IMG/VR virus record: IMGVR_UViG_3300009506_000059
Coordinates: 1-45,654 of that record
Strand: one strand, 5' to 3'
From: a virus
DNA length: 45,654 nucleotides
This document shows, in pieces, positions 5,975 through 13,581 of this stretch. Numbering within the stretch: position 1 is the stretch's first letter; each line of letters begins with the position of its first letter. The translations under genes and the position numbers were made by a program. The notes under the pieces were generated by a model. That model was not told where the DNA came from. It ran no database searches and saw only the letters and a program-made list of their open reading frames with translations.

Positions 5975-6086
5975 AAGAGGCAGTAATGCTGAAAAATGGG
6001 GCTTTATTCAGTATGGGAAAGAAATTTGAAATAATTCTGGTTCTCCGCGACCCCAACCGAGACCATTCCTACTGCCTTTTCTATAT
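5969..6086 (+). ncRNA. structured RNA candidate: three-way junction with complementary loops
   Basis: Bases 5969-5985 pair with 6070-6086 over 17 bp, with one G-U and no mismatch. Directly inside, 5986-5993 pairs with 6007-6014 (8 bp, one G-U). GGAA (6016-6019) pairs with TTCC (6066-6069), and within that arm GGT/CTC (6039-6045) pairs with GAG/ACC (6059-6064). The two terminal loops carry TGGGG (5997-6001) and CCCCA (6051-6055), which could form a 5-bp kissing interaction. No gene is visible inside. The position just after terS invites comparison with packaging RNAs, but that is conjecture. Confidence 0.6.
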
Positions 6087-6132
6087 TTTAGGAGTCCTTG
6101 ACTATGCTTGACAGGTGTAATTTCATTAAGTT

Positions 6133-6198
6133 ATGTGTAATAATTGCGGTCAGATTATAAGGTATGTTAAATTTGAAAAAACGCATTATAATACGTAA
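6133..6198 (+). CDS. possible 21-residue CxxC peptide
   Basis: ATG at 6133 opens a short frame reading MCNNCGQIIRYVKFEKTHYN. The CxxC start resembles the beginning of the zinc-ribbon genes nearby, but no good ribosome binding site is present. It could be a real micro-gene or a truncated remnant. Confidence 0.2.
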   Translation: MCNNCGQIIRYVKFEKTHYNT

Positions 6199-6358
6199 AA
6201 CAGCCTGTATGGGGCCTACAACGGTTGACACGGAGCATTTACGTCCTGATTGGATTCCCACAGATGAGGCATGGAACAAGTGGTCTGAGAGCATGTGTAA
6301 GATATTGCTTAAAAAGCTTGAAAAACCTTCATTTCTATCGAAATATACGGGAGAATAG
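6164..6358 (+). CDS. 64-residue hypothetical protein
   Basis: The frame has a basic N-terminus (MLNLKKRIIIRK) and a Trp-rich middle (RPDWIPTDEAWNKWSESM). AAGG lies only one base before the ATG, which is tight. Initiation at the internal ATG (codon 16, MGPTTVDTEHLRPDW) is possible. Function unknown. Confidence 0.45.
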   Translation: MLNLKKRIIIRKTACMGPTTVDTEHLRPDWIPTDEAWNKWSESMCKILLKKLEKPSFLSKYTGE

Positions 6359-6362
6359 AATT

Positions 6363-6512
6363 ATGACCCCTGATAATGAGCCAATAAAGCAGTTTTGGGA
6401 AGCGTATTACGCCTTGAGCAATACATTTGTAGCCTTAGAGTATGCAATATCAGGCATAAATATACTCAAAAACCCCTCTGAGGCTCAGGAAACACGGGAG
6501 AATACAAAATGA
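6363..6512 (+). CDS. 49-residue hypothetical protein
   Basis: The ATG at 6363 follows CGGGAGAATAGAATT. The product is a helical protein (PIKQFWEAYYALSNTFVALE) with no recognised motif. It overlaps the next gene by ATGA. A longer frame-open region upstream lacks a start with a ribosome binding site. Confidence 0.5.
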   Translation: MTPDNEPIKQFWEAYYALSNTFVALEYAISGINILKNPSEAQETRENTK

Positions 6513-6703
6513 GTGAAGTGGCATTAATACCACATTGTTTTGATTGCAGAATTAAGCTCATATTAACTGAGTTTTCAAACGGAGTCATAAGGATTTTTTG
6601 TCCAAAGTGCAAAAAGAAGATATTTTGTATTCAGAAAGATGGCGGCGTTGCGATGCGTGCCAATATATTTGAGATAACAGAGGCGCAGGGATACTTTACA
6701 TGA
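6509..6703 (+). CDS. zinc-ribbon miniprotein
   Basis: 64 residues with CFDC near residue 10 and CPKCKKKIFC near residue 31, a standard zinc-ribbon pair. It starts at an ATGA overlap with the 6363 gene. Together with the 6744 and 6988 genes it forms a run of Cys-knuckle proteins of unknown function. Confidence 0.65.
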   Translation: MSEVALIPHCFDCRIKLILTEFSNGVIRIFCPKCKKKIFCIQKDGGVAMRANIFEITEAQGYFT

Positions 6704-6743
6704 CCTTTTACTAAAGGAAACACTTGTGAGACAGGAAGGTTTT

Positions 6744-6902
6744 ATGGCTGATATGTATTTTGAATGTTATTGCGGTGAGAGTATATTTTTGGAAAAGGAG
6801 CCTGTCAAGGGTGAAAAGAGGAAGTGCCCCGAATGTGACAGGGAATATACCTACAAACACAGGAATTTTGTAACAGATATTGAGCCGGTTATTATAAAAT
6901 GA
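6744..6902 (+). CDS. 52-residue zinc-ribbon miniprotein
   Basis: The ATG at 6744 follows ACAGGAAGG. The product has CYCGES near residue 8 and CPECDREY near residue 28, a compact zinc ribbon of the kind often seen in phage and transcription-factor-like small proteins. The stop overlaps the next ATG (ATGA). Confidence 0.6.
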   Translation: MADMYFECYCGESIFLEKEPVKGEKRKCPECDREYTYKHRNFVTDIEPVIIK

Positions 6903-6991
6903 CTGAATTTAGACCTCCATTCTGGCTATACACATTAAACTGGTTTCGCCGGTTAAGGATAAAGTATTATATTTGGAAGGAAAAGATATGA
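6899..6991 (+). CDS. 30-residue basic aromatic peptide
   Basis: A micro-gene joined by ATGA overlaps at both ends to the 6744 and 6988 genes. The peptide is rich in Trp, Tyr, Arg and Lys (WLYTLNWFRRLRIKYYIWKE), so it may be membrane-active or RNA-binding. It could also simply carry the GGAAGGA ribosome binding site for the next gene. Confidence 0.4.
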   Translation: MTEFRPPFWLYTLNWFRRLRIKYYIWKEKI

Positions 6992-7179
6992 GATGTGAGA
7001 ATTGCAGGTATTGGGTAAACAGTAACAAGAGTTCCGGCGACGGCAAGCGCAGGGGGTTATGTCATTTCAACCCTCCCGCGGCTGGAGCTGCCCAGCCGTT
7101 TCCTAATGTAAACCACGACGAGTTCTGTTCGAGGTTCAAAAGTAATATAAAGCCCGGAGAAGTGATAGAGAAAAAATAA
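6988..7179 (+). CDS. Cys-cluster phage miniprotein (MRCENCRYW family)
   Basis: 63 residues starting MRCENCRYW, with GLCHFNPP and DEFCSRFK following. This CxxC...C...C layout is one I recognise as widespread in phages and prophages and of unknown function. I chose the ATG at 6988 over an upstream TTG because TTGGAAGGA precedes it. Confidence 0.7.
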   Translation: MRCENCRYWVNSNKSSGDGKRRGLCHFNPPAAGAAQPFPNVNHDEFCSRFKSNIKPGEVIEKK

Positions 7180-7202
7180 ACTAAAGTTCCTTAAATATCG
7201 CA

Positions 7203-7997
7203 ATGAGAACGGCTGGTAGGAGCCTACCCTCACTACCAGTCGTTTTTTATTGCGCAGGAGAAAGAAAAATAGCAGAATTAATAGATAAAAATTCACCTGA
7301 AAATCTAAGCGAAAAGGACAGGTTAATATTTAAGAAATGGCTTATTGATAGATGGTCTATTGATTACAAGCAAGATTACTGCAAGACAGACCACTGGAAT
7401 GTTGTAAAAAAAGAGACTGCGATATGGTCAGAAGGTAGATGTCATTATTGTGGTCAAAATAAAGAACCAAAAATGTATCATCATAACCATTATTGCCTTA
7501 ATAATCCATCACTGTTGCAGGACGGTGGACTGTGGCGTGAAAGATACAATGATGTTTTTTGCAGTTGTCTTTCTTGTCACTTAAGGCATCACGATATATG
7601 GCCAGATATTAATTGTAATTATAAAAATTTTGGTGGCCAAGTAATATTATCAGAGATTTTAGGAAATATTTCTCAAATATATGGCAATCGAAAATCCCAG
7701 AAAATAAGACATTTACAATTTATTAATACTTTAATTAAAGATTGTTCTTCTCCAGACAAATTATGTCGTGAAGGTGGCAGATTTTATTTGGAACTGACAG
7801 TTTTGAATGCTTTATCAAGAAAATATGATTATGCAAATTGGATTAAGTATTCTCTTATATTCGCACTTATCTCCTCCGTTAATATAAAAAATAATGATTC
7901 TATGTATGATTTCATAAGAAACATAGACGCTGAAAAAGCAAGACATGAATGGGAATGTTATTTAGAGAAAAAAAATGAGCAGAAAAGTAATAGCTGA
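7203..7997 (+). CDS. HNH-type endonuclease, AT-rich, start uncertain
   Basis: The open frame encodes an HNH-like core: CHYCGQ near residue 80, YHHNHYC near residue 92 and CLSCHLRHHDIWP near residue 121, i.e. zinc knuckles around the His-rich catalytic region. Such nucleases near terminase genes are common and may be homing-type or packaging-associated. The gene is clearly AT-richer than the late genes, which suggests transfer. The only early ATG (7203) lies under a terminator hairpin. After AGGAG (7256-7260) the best-spaced codon is ATA (7269), an unusual start. The true N-terminus is unresolved. Confidence 0.6.
   Translation: MRTAGRSLPSLPVVFYCAGERKIAELIDKNSPENLSEKDRLIFKKWLIDRWSIDYKQDYCKTDHWNVVKKETAIWSEGRCHYCGQNKEPKMYHHNHYCLNNPSLLQDGGLWRERYNDVFCSCLSCHLRHHDIWPDINCNYKNFGGQVILSEILGNISQIYGNRKSQKIRHLQFINTLIKDCSSPDKLCREGGRFYLELTVLNALSRKYDYANWIKYSLIFALISSVNIKNNDSMYDFIRNIDAEKARHEWECYLEKKNEQKSNS
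7208..7248 (+). terminator. intrinsic terminator overlapping the start of the HNH frame
   Basis: AACGGCTGGTAG (7208-7219) pairs with CTACCAGTCGTT (7233-7244) over 12 bp with one G-U, and a run of six T (7243-7248) ends the element. It would end transcripts of the small-gene run before the HNH gene. Confidence 0.7.
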
Positions 7998-8232
7998 GCT
8001 TGAAAAGGATTTAGACAAGGTTCTGGTACGGTACGAGACCGAATACGAGATAACCACGGCTGAGATGGCAGGTGTTTTAGAGACCTTAAAGACTATAAGG
8101 CTGGTAAAGGCCGCTCTGCCGTTCATGGCAGGTGATTTGAAGGAAGTGCTCGAAGAGCCTGTACTTAGTCAGGCGGGCGCTCCTGAAGGCGAATTTCTGC
8201 ATCTGGACGTTCCTGACGCAGACGAAGATTAA
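7975..8232 (+). CDS. small hypothetical protein between HNH and SRR protein
   Basis: 85 residues, starting inside the end of the HNH gene. The N-terminal ~55 residues look like a helical hairpin (AELEKDLDKVLVRYETEYEI) and the tail is acidic. Codon use resembles the late genes rather than the HNH gene, so it probably belongs to the late module. Function unknown. Confidence 0.55.
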   Translation: MSRKVIAELEKDLDKVLVRYETEYEITTAEMAGVLETLKTIRLVKAALPFMAGDLKEVLEEPVLSQAGAPEGEFLHLDVPDADED

Positions 8233-8268
8233 CCCTCGGAAGGGGAATGAGCCTGGAGAAATGTAAAA

Positions 8269-8877
8269 ATGGCGATTACTACTATTGAAAGAATTTTTAC
8301 AAGCACCAGCCCCGGCGGGAGACCGTGGATAGTACCGTTCTATTCCGCTGACGCCACCGGCAAGGAGATTATCAAGGCTGGAGTTGCTAATGACAGGCAC
8401 TATATAAAGGCCGTCCACGTGACCTACACACCCGGGACCACCCACAAATACTGGACCCTGATAGACGATAACGAGGCCGAGATATTCCCCCGTATAGAGT
8501 CCGTCGATTACAGTCCTCATTACGACCACAGGTTCATCGTTGCGGTGCCCTGTGAGACCGGTCATGGGATACGGATAGTCTCGGAGCTTACCGGCGATAT
8601 ATGCGGTTTCATAGAAGGTTTTTCGAGGACCGAGCAGCCTGCCTACAGACAAGACCTCGACCTTGCCGGAAGTGCATCCACATCGGCGAGCGTGAGCTCT
8701 TCACTGAGTGCATCGGTGAGCCTCAGCCCGTCGGCCTCGCCCTCTGTGAGTGCGTCATTGAGTCCTTCTATAAGTGCGAGTCCTTCGATAAGCGGTTCGG
8801 TCTCACTGAGTCCTTCAGCCTCTATAAGTTCCTCGCCGAGCGCATCTATAAGCGCCTCGCCGAGTGTGAGTGGATAA
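8269..8877 (+). CDS. virion-type protein with serine-rich-repeat tail (SRR-1)
   Basis: 202 residues. The first ~130 look like a compact beta-sandwich domain (MAITTIERIFTSTSPGGRPW at the start). From about residue 132 to the end the protein alternates Ser with Ala, Val, Ile, Leu or Pro in SPSASISxS-like units. The same repeat recurs in the proteins at 21846 and 25621, so I infer a shared surface role such as decoration or adhesion. Ser-alternating repeats in bacterial SRR adhesins are O-glycosylated, and this phage carries its own glycosyltransferases. Its stop overlaps the next start (TAATG). Confidence 0.65.
   Translation: MAITTIERIFTSTSPGGRPWIVPFYSADATGKEIIKAGVANDRHYIKAVHVTYTPGTTHKYWTLIDDNEAEIFPRIESVDYSPHYDHRFIVAVPCETGHGIRIVSELTGDICGFIEGFSRTEQPAYRQDLDLAGSASTSASVSSSLSASVSLSPSASPSVSASLSPSISASPSISGSVSLSPSASISSSPSASISASPSVSG
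8667..8874 (+). repeat. serine-rich (SX)n coding repeat, copy 1
   Basis: About 70 codons in which nearly every second residue is Ser and Pro recurs regularly. Both TCN and AGY serine codons are used in mixture, so the DNA is not a clean tandem repeat. The peptide pattern rather than the nucleotide pattern looks conserved. Confidence 0.85.
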
Positions 8878-9182
8878 TGAATAGAAGAATATTTCTAAAA
8901 CTTGTTGGCGCCGCTGTTTTAGCACCGTCACTGCCTTGCGACGAAAAACAGAGCAGGCACAAGACCTTTGTGTACAGGGGACAGGAGTTTATTGCGACCC
9001 ATCGCCCCGAAATTCCGGCAATACAGCTTTATATGAAAGCAGTTATAAACGGCGAAACATACTGTAACGCCTTTTGGATAGAGCCGGAACATTATGAGAA
9101 GTGCCGCAATATGTACTGCGATGTGCTTTTGAAGTCTCTTGAAAGAAAAAAACGTGAACTTAGCGGAAATAGCACAATCTAA
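8877..9182 (+). CDS. small exported protein with Tat-like or lipoprotein-like signal
   Basis: 101 residues starting MNRRIFLKLVGAAVLAPSLPC. NRRIFLK matches the twin-arginine consensus (RRxFLK), and the hydrophobic stretch ends at a Cys. The residue before it is Pro, so the lipobox is poor. The remainder is globular with further cysteines (ETYCNAF, EKCRNMYCD). The gene starts on the stop of SRR-1 (TAATG) and overlaps TerL. Phage-encoded exported proteins can act in exclusion or lysis; the function here is unknown. Confidence 0.5.
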   Translation: MNRRIFLKLVGAAVLAPSLPCDEKQSRHKTFVYRGQEFIATHRPEIPAIQLYMKAVINGETYCNAFWIEPEHYEKCRNMYCDVLLKSLERKKRELSGNSTI

Positions 9183-10854
9183 AGACGCCGCTATCTGGGC
9201 TGTGGACAATAAGGTAAAGCTCCAGGCCGGAAGGTTCACCTTTCACGGCAGGGAGTATCAGTTAGAGCCTCTTACCTCTGTAAAGAGAAAGGACGCCGAG
9301 GGCAACGATATTACGAGCGCCCCGAGAAGAACGTGCTATATGAAGGCCACTCAGTTAGGTTTTACCGAAATGGAGGTCTTAAGGTCGCTTCACGGTCTTA
9401 TCCACGGCCATTACCCCAAGGGGATAGGGTATTACTTTCCGACTAATGATGATGTTCAGGAGTTCGGCAAGTCGAGGTTCAATCCTCTTATTCAGGCCAA
9501 CAGGAACGCTATAGGAAGGTTCGTCAAGCCTATGGGCAAAAAGAGCACCGATACCGCCTCTCTCAAGAAGATAGGAACAGGGTTCTTATGGCTGAGAGGT
9601 GCCAGAATGCCCCGCAAGATAGACGAGCAGGCGGTATCCTCCAAGACTTCCTCTATTCCTCTGGACAGAATCATATTCGACGAGCTTGACCTGATGGCCG
9701 ATACCGACTCCGAGTTCAAGGTTGTCGGCAAGGCGAGGGGAAGACTGGGCGACTCTTTACTGAAAGAGGAATGCTATATTTCCAATCCCACTACCCCCAA
9801 CTTCGGGATAGATACCTTCTTTGCCAGGAGTGATAAAAGGCATTGGTTCCGTCATTGTGACCACTGCGGAAAATTGACGACTTGTGCCGAACTGTTCTTC
9901 ATGGAAGACCCCGAAAGGTGTGTCGGCCTCAAAGACGGGTGCGGGTATATAAGATGCAGGTCATGCGAAAGAGAGGTTCCCATCTTCCCGGGCGAGTGGG
10001 TTCCGCAGGAGCCGTCAAAGACCGAGTACATGAGGGGCTATCAGTTATCCCAGCTGTCCTCGTCGAGAAATGACCCCTATGAGATACTCCAGCAGTACAG
10101 GAACCCGCCGGAGGACAACCTCTCGGAGATTATAAGATTAAGGCTCGGCTGGCCCCACATCTCCAAGGCCGAGCAGCTGAGGGCGGAGGACGTTCTCGAA
10201 TGCTGCAATATCAATAAGATTCCTATTAATTCCCATCCGGGCCCGTGCGCAATGGGGCTCGACTGCATGAAGACCAAGAACCTCATCATAGGCGCCAGGA
10301 CCGGCTCCGACAGGTTCGAGATATTCAAGACCTTCGTTATAAGAGGTCAGGGCATGGACTCATGGAACGAGGTAAGGGACATCTGTCAGAGGTTTAATGT
10401 CAGAAGCGGTGTTATCGATATAAGGCCTTACGAGGACATGGCGAGACACTTTCAGAAGACCTGCGGGTTTAAGGTGTGGCTGTGCGAATATAAGGAGACC
10501 ACTCCTTTAGGGACTATCTATAACCCCAATACCGGAATAGTAAACGTCTGCCGTACCGAGATAATGGATGCCACTCACAGGCTCGTAGTGACCCCGGGCC
10601 AGCTTATTCTGCCGAGAAGAAGCGATACCATGATAGAGTTCGCAAGACAGGTTGCCTCGCCCTTCAAAGTTCTGGAGACCAACAAAAAGACCTTACAGAG
10701 AGTTTACAGGTACAGAAAGACCAACCATCCCGACCACTTCAGGCATGCGCTTAACTATTTCTACTTAGCTGCCTCCGGCGGTAAGGTCGCCCAGATAAGG
10801 GACACCCGCAAGAGAACAGGAAAGAAGGCGAATAACAATTATGCACGGATTTAA
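9139..10854 (+). CDS. terL: terminase large subunit
   Basis: 571 residues. The ATPase has a GpA-like Walker A, KATQLGFTE (about 69-77), and a Walker B, RIIFDELD (about 177-184). A Cys-rich zinc insert (HCDHCGK, GCGYIRCRSCE) follows. The C-terminal part carries GLDCMKTKNLIIGAR and DIRPYEDMARHF, consistent with the RNase-H-like nuclease, and ends near DHFRHALNYF. It pumps DNA into proheads with TerS (5287). Two starts are possible: TTG at 9139 or in-frame GTG at 9154, the latter with GAAAG eight bases upstream. The length is normal for the family. Confidence 0.85.
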   Translation: MKEKNVNLAEIAQSKDAAIWAVDNKVKLQAGRFTFHGREYQLEPLTSVKRKDAEGNDITSAPRRTCYMKATQLGFTEMEVLRSLHGLIHGHYPKGIGYYFPTNDDVQEFGKSRFNPLIQANRNAIGRFVKPMGKKSTDTASLKKIGTGFLWLRGARMPRKIDEQAVSSKTSSIPLDRIIFDELDLMADTDSEFKVVGKARGRLGDSLLKEECYISNPTTPNFGIDTFFARSDKRHWFRHCDHCGKLTTCAELFFMEDPERCVGLKDGCGYIRCRSCEREVPIFPGEWVPQEPSKTEYMRGYQLSQLSSSRNDPYEILQQYRNPPEDNLSEIIRLRLGWPHISKAEQLRAEDVLECCNINKIPINSHPGPCAMGLDCMKTKNLIIGARTGSDRFEIFKTFVIRGQGMDSWNEVRDICQRFNVRSGVIDIRPYEDMARHFQKTCGFKVWLCEYKETTPLGTIYNPNTGIVNVCRTEIMDATHRLVVTPGQLILPRRSDTMIEFARQVASPFKVLETNKKTLQRVYRYRKTNHPDHFRHALNYFYLAASGGKVAQIRDTRKRTGKKANNNYARI

Positions 10855-11125
10855 CATAATCGAAAAGAGGGTCGGTAAGACCCAGAAGGGCGAAGAGCAG
10901 AAGATTAAAGACCTTATCGTAAAGGCCAGAGACGCCGGGGTCTGTACTAACGAGGGAAGAACGATAGAGAAGAAAGGCCCTGACGGAAGGGGATTGGGCC
11001 CCGTCTGGAACCCCGGCAAAGGTGACAGGAACAGGTCTAAAAGGACTATGGACTATCCCTTTCTGAGTGAGAAATTAAACGTATGGCCGCGCGACGAGAA
11101 CGGCAATTTGATAGGAGATAATTAA
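10841..11125 (+). CDS. hypothetical protein between TerL and portal
   Basis: 94 residues, basic, overlapping the TerL stop by 14 bases. It has a helical N-terminus (KTQKGEEQKIKDLIVKARDA) and a Gly/Pro-rich middle. Genes of this size are common between TerL and portal in such phages. No function assigned. Confidence 0.6.
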   Translation: MHGFNIIEKRVGKTQKGEEQKIKDLIVKARDAGVCTNEGRTIEKKGPDGRGLGPVWNPGKGDRNRSKRTMDYPFLSEKLNVWPRDENGNLIGDN

Positions 11126-11304
11126 TGGGACAGTTGTTCAGTTCTCCGAAGAGTATTAAAACGCCCCCGGTTCCCGACCCCGAGCCTATACCGGAGATAG
11201 GCAAAGAGGACAAGAACACCCGCAAGCGAAGGAGCGGGCGCACAGATACTATTCTGACGGGCGAACTTGAACCGGTAACGAGTAAAAAGACATTATTGGG
11301 TTAA
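11125..11304 (+). CDS. 59-residue virion-module protein (RRSGRTDTILTG / TLLG type)
   Basis: The ATG overlaps the preceding TAA, with TAGGAGATAATTA as ribosome binding site. A Pro-rich N-terminus (TPPVPDPEPIPE) is followed by KRRSGRTDTILTG, and the protein ends KKTLLG. I recognise this layout from small proteins encoded next to the portal gene in many podovirus-type phages. Role unknown, probably head-related. Confidence 0.7.
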   Translation: MGQLFSSPKSIKTPPVPDPEPIPEIGKEDKNTRKRRSGRTDTILTGELEPVTSKKTLLG

Positions 11305-11305
11305 T

Positions 11306-12946
11306 ATGGACTACGAAGAACAAAAAAGAGCCGAAGGGCTGATAAGACTCTACGATAACGCTTTCCGCCTGAACAGCAATTTTCGTTCTCTCTGGCAGGA
11401 GACAGCCGATTTAATGTTTCCCCGCGAGAGCAATATCACTACGAGTCTGGTGCCCGGCTCAAGAAAGACCGAGGGCATCTACGATACTACGGCGATAGTT
11501 GACTCGAAGGAAATGGGCGACGGCATGCTGAGCGCCCTTATTCCTACAGGCGAGTATTTTTACCAGTGGAACGTCTCCAAAGACAATCCCTACGGCAATA
11601 ATGAAAAGTATATCGACTGGTGTGCAAGGGCTACGGACAAGCAGCACAGGGCTTTATTCGCCTCGAATTTCATGCAGCAGTCGGGCGAGACCATGAGGTC
11701 TCTGGTGACTTTCGGGACGGGCTGTCAGTATTCCGAATGGTCTTACAAAAAATTAGGCCTGAACTTCAGGGACTACGATATAGCCATGTACGTCGTCTGG
11801 CTGGACGAGGATGGCAATATCGAGGGTGTGGGGGTAAAGTTCCCCTATACCGCGAGACAGGCTTACGGACGGTGGGGCGAAAACGCCGGTAAACAGGTAG
11901 CCAAAAACGCGCAGGACAAGGACAAGCAGGAAGAGATATTCCAGTTCATTCACTTAGTCAGACCCCGAAGGAAAAGAAATATCCTAATGAGAGACGTTCT
12001 TAACTATCCTTTCGAGTCTGTTTATATAAACGAAAAAGAGAAGAAGATAGTCGATGAAGGAGGTTATATCGATTTTCCATATCATATCCCGAGATGGATG
12101 GTCACTTCAGGTGAGGTAATGGGCCGCGGCGTGGGAACCGAGATACTCCCGCAGGTAAAAGTCCTGAACCGCGCAATGCAGGACTGGATTGAGGTAAGTA
12201 ATAAGAGGGTCAATCCCCCATTAGAGGCATTGGAAAGTTTCGATGGCGAGGTGAATACAACGCCCGGCTGGGTCAATGTAGTTCAGGAAATACCTTCCAT
12301 CAAGGCGATAGAGAACGCAGCCTTGGGTTCTCAGGTAGCCGGCGAGAAGGAAATCCGGATGTTAAGGGAATTTATAGATAAGGCGTTCTTCAAGGACGTT
12401 TTTTCTCCCATCTCTGATTTGACGGGTGACCGAAGGACTACCTTAGAAATCCGCCAGAGGATACGCGAGGGACTAAAACGTGTAGGTCAGCCCGTGGGAA
12501 GGGTGCAGTCGGAATGGTTCGAGCCTCTCCTTCAGAGGACTCTGAGACTCCTTATCCAGCACGGCGAAATACCCGCTCCTCCGCCCGGCTTGGAGCTTCT
12601 CGAAATAGAGTATATGGGACTGATGAGTAATACTCTTTCATCCGGCCAGACCACGGCGTTTCAGCAGTGGGTGGCGATAGGCCAGCAGATGGAAGAGACT
12701 TACCCCGGAACTATAGATAATGTAAACGTGGACGGCGGGTACAGGAGACTCGGACGGACTCTGGGAGTCCACGCCGATGATATGAACACACCCGAACAGC
12801 GTGCCGAGATACGCAGACAGAGACTCGAGGAGTATCAGAAGAAACAGATGGCCGAACTCGCACAGATGGCCGCTCAGGGCTACTCCCAGACCACCGGCGC
12901 TCCCGAGCCGGGCAGTGCTGCCGGACAGATTATGGGGTCACAATGA
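11306..12946 (+). CDS. head-to-tail connecting (portal) protein
   Basis: 546 residues, typical for the T7 gp8-like connector family. The start (KRAEGLIRLYDNAFRLNSNF, then LWQETADLMFPRES) and the DSKEMGDGMLSALIPTGEYF region are characteristic. A C-terminal ISDLTGDRRTTLEIRQRIRE segment precedes a Gln/Met-rich tail. It forms the dodecameric ring through which DNA enters and leaves the head. The flanking genes (TerL, Bbp19-like, scaffold, capsid) fit. Confidence 0.85.
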   Translation: MDYEEQKRAEGLIRLYDNAFRLNSNFRSLWQETADLMFPRESNITTSLVPGSRKTEGIYDTTAIVDSKEMGDGMLSALIPTGEYFYQWNVSKDNPYGNNEKYIDWCARATDKQHRALFASNFMQQSGETMRSLVTFGTGCQYSEWSYKKLGLNFRDYDIAMYVVWLDEDGNIEGVGVKFPYTARQAYGRWGENAGKQVAKNAQDKDKQEEIFQFIHLVRPRRKRNILMRDVLNYPFESVYINEKEKKIVDEGGYIDFPYHIPRWMVTSGEVMGRGVGTEILPQVKVLNRAMQDWIEVSNKRVNPPLEALESFDGEVNTTPGWVNVVQEIPSIKAIENAALGSQVAGEKEIRMLREFIDKAFFKDVFSPISDLTGDRRTTLEIRQRIREGLKRVGQPVGRVQSEWFEPLLQRTLRLLIQHGEIPAPPPGLELLEIEYMGLMSNTLSSGQTTAFQQWVAIGQQMEETYPGTIDNVNVDGGYRRLGRTLGVHADDMNTPEQRAEIRRQRLEEYQKKQMAELAQMAAQGYSQTTGAPEPGSAAGQIMGSQ

Positions 12947-13077
12947 TAGTCAAAGTAAAGGAAAAAGGAAAAGTAAGGTACAGGGTAGTCACCCACCAGA
13001 CCCATCGTAATATGGGCACTTACAATACGAGGGCGGGCGCTAAGAAGAGGCTCGGCCAGATGAAGAAATACAGATGA
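12943..13077 (+). CDS. 44-residue basic phage protein
   Basis: It starts at ATGA on the portal stop. The product reads THQTHRNMGTYNTRAGAKKR, then LGQMKKY, a pattern seen in small phage proteins (RxxGTYxTxxxAxKRLxQ) encoded near portal genes. It overlaps the next gene (ATGA). Function unknown. Confidence 0.6.
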   Translation: MIVKVKEKGKVRYRVVTHQTHRNMGTYNTRAGAKKRLGQMKKYR

Positions 13078-13298
13078 TAGAACGTGACTATAAGGAAACA
13101 TTCGCTCCCCCGGCGGGACTAAGGGTACTCGACGACTTAAAGAAGTCCACCCGCGCAATGGTTGCTAATGTCCCTACAGACAACAACCCGTTACTAATGG
13201 CCTTTCGTGAAGGCCAGAGAAGTGTAATGATACACATATATCACAAACTGAATAAGGATTTAAGTAAACCCAGACAGGAAAGGGCAATAAATGACTAA
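13074..13298 (+). CDS. Bbp19-like protein
   Basis: 74 residues with FAPPAGLRVLDDL near residue 10 and FREGQRSVMIHIYHKL near the end. That matches the Bbp19 pattern of a small protein encoded between portal and scaffold in Bordetella phage BPP-1-type podoviruses. The molecular role is not established. It starts at an ATGA overlap. Confidence 0.75.
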   Translation: MIERDYKETFAPPAGLRVLDDLKKSTRAMVANVPTDNNPLLMAFREGQRSVMIHIYHKLNKDLSKPRQERAIND

Positions 13299-13581
13299 AC
13301 AAAGTGGGCAGGCCGAAGCAGCTCCACAAGAGGACAAGATTGAGCTGCAAATAATGGAAATGATGGTAGAGGCATTAACTAAAAATTCCGAGATACAGCA
13401 GAAGATACTGGAAAGACTGGAAACTTCCGTAACGGTCTCGGGCAAACTGACTCAGCCTCCGAAGACCGACAAGGAAAAGGAGATTGACAAAATCAACAGG
13501 GAGCGTCTCGCCAGGTTCAGGGACGACAAGATAAGACTTCAGGAAGAGGCTCTCGCTGAGCAGAAGAGGAGGGAGGGATAA
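13291..13581 (+). CDS. coiled-coil hypothetical protein
   Basis: 96 residues, mostly helical and highly charged (KNSEIQQKILERLETS, then KEIDKINRERLARFRDDK). It overlaps the Bbp19-like gene and ends one base into the scaffold ATG. It could be a small scaffold partner or head-assembly factor; no domain is recognised. Confidence 0.6.
   Translation: MTKQSGQAEAAPQEDKIELQIMEMMVEALTKNSEIQQKILERLETSVTVSGKLTQPPKTDKEKEIDKINRERLARFRDDKIRLQEEALAEQKRREG

Noticed and set aside
5969-6086. Hammerhead ribozyme or purine riboswitch
   Set aside because: The junction has no unpaired CUGANGA/GAAA core, and the conserved junction bases of purine riboswitches are absent.
8086-8652. 188-codon antisense frame over SRR-1
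   Set aside because: It opposes a well-supported late gene, has no ribosome binding site and no recognisable domain.
8667-8874. CRISPR or tandem DNA repeat
   Set aside because: The periodicity is in the peptide only. There are no fixed-length DNA repeats with spacers here or elsewhere in the window.
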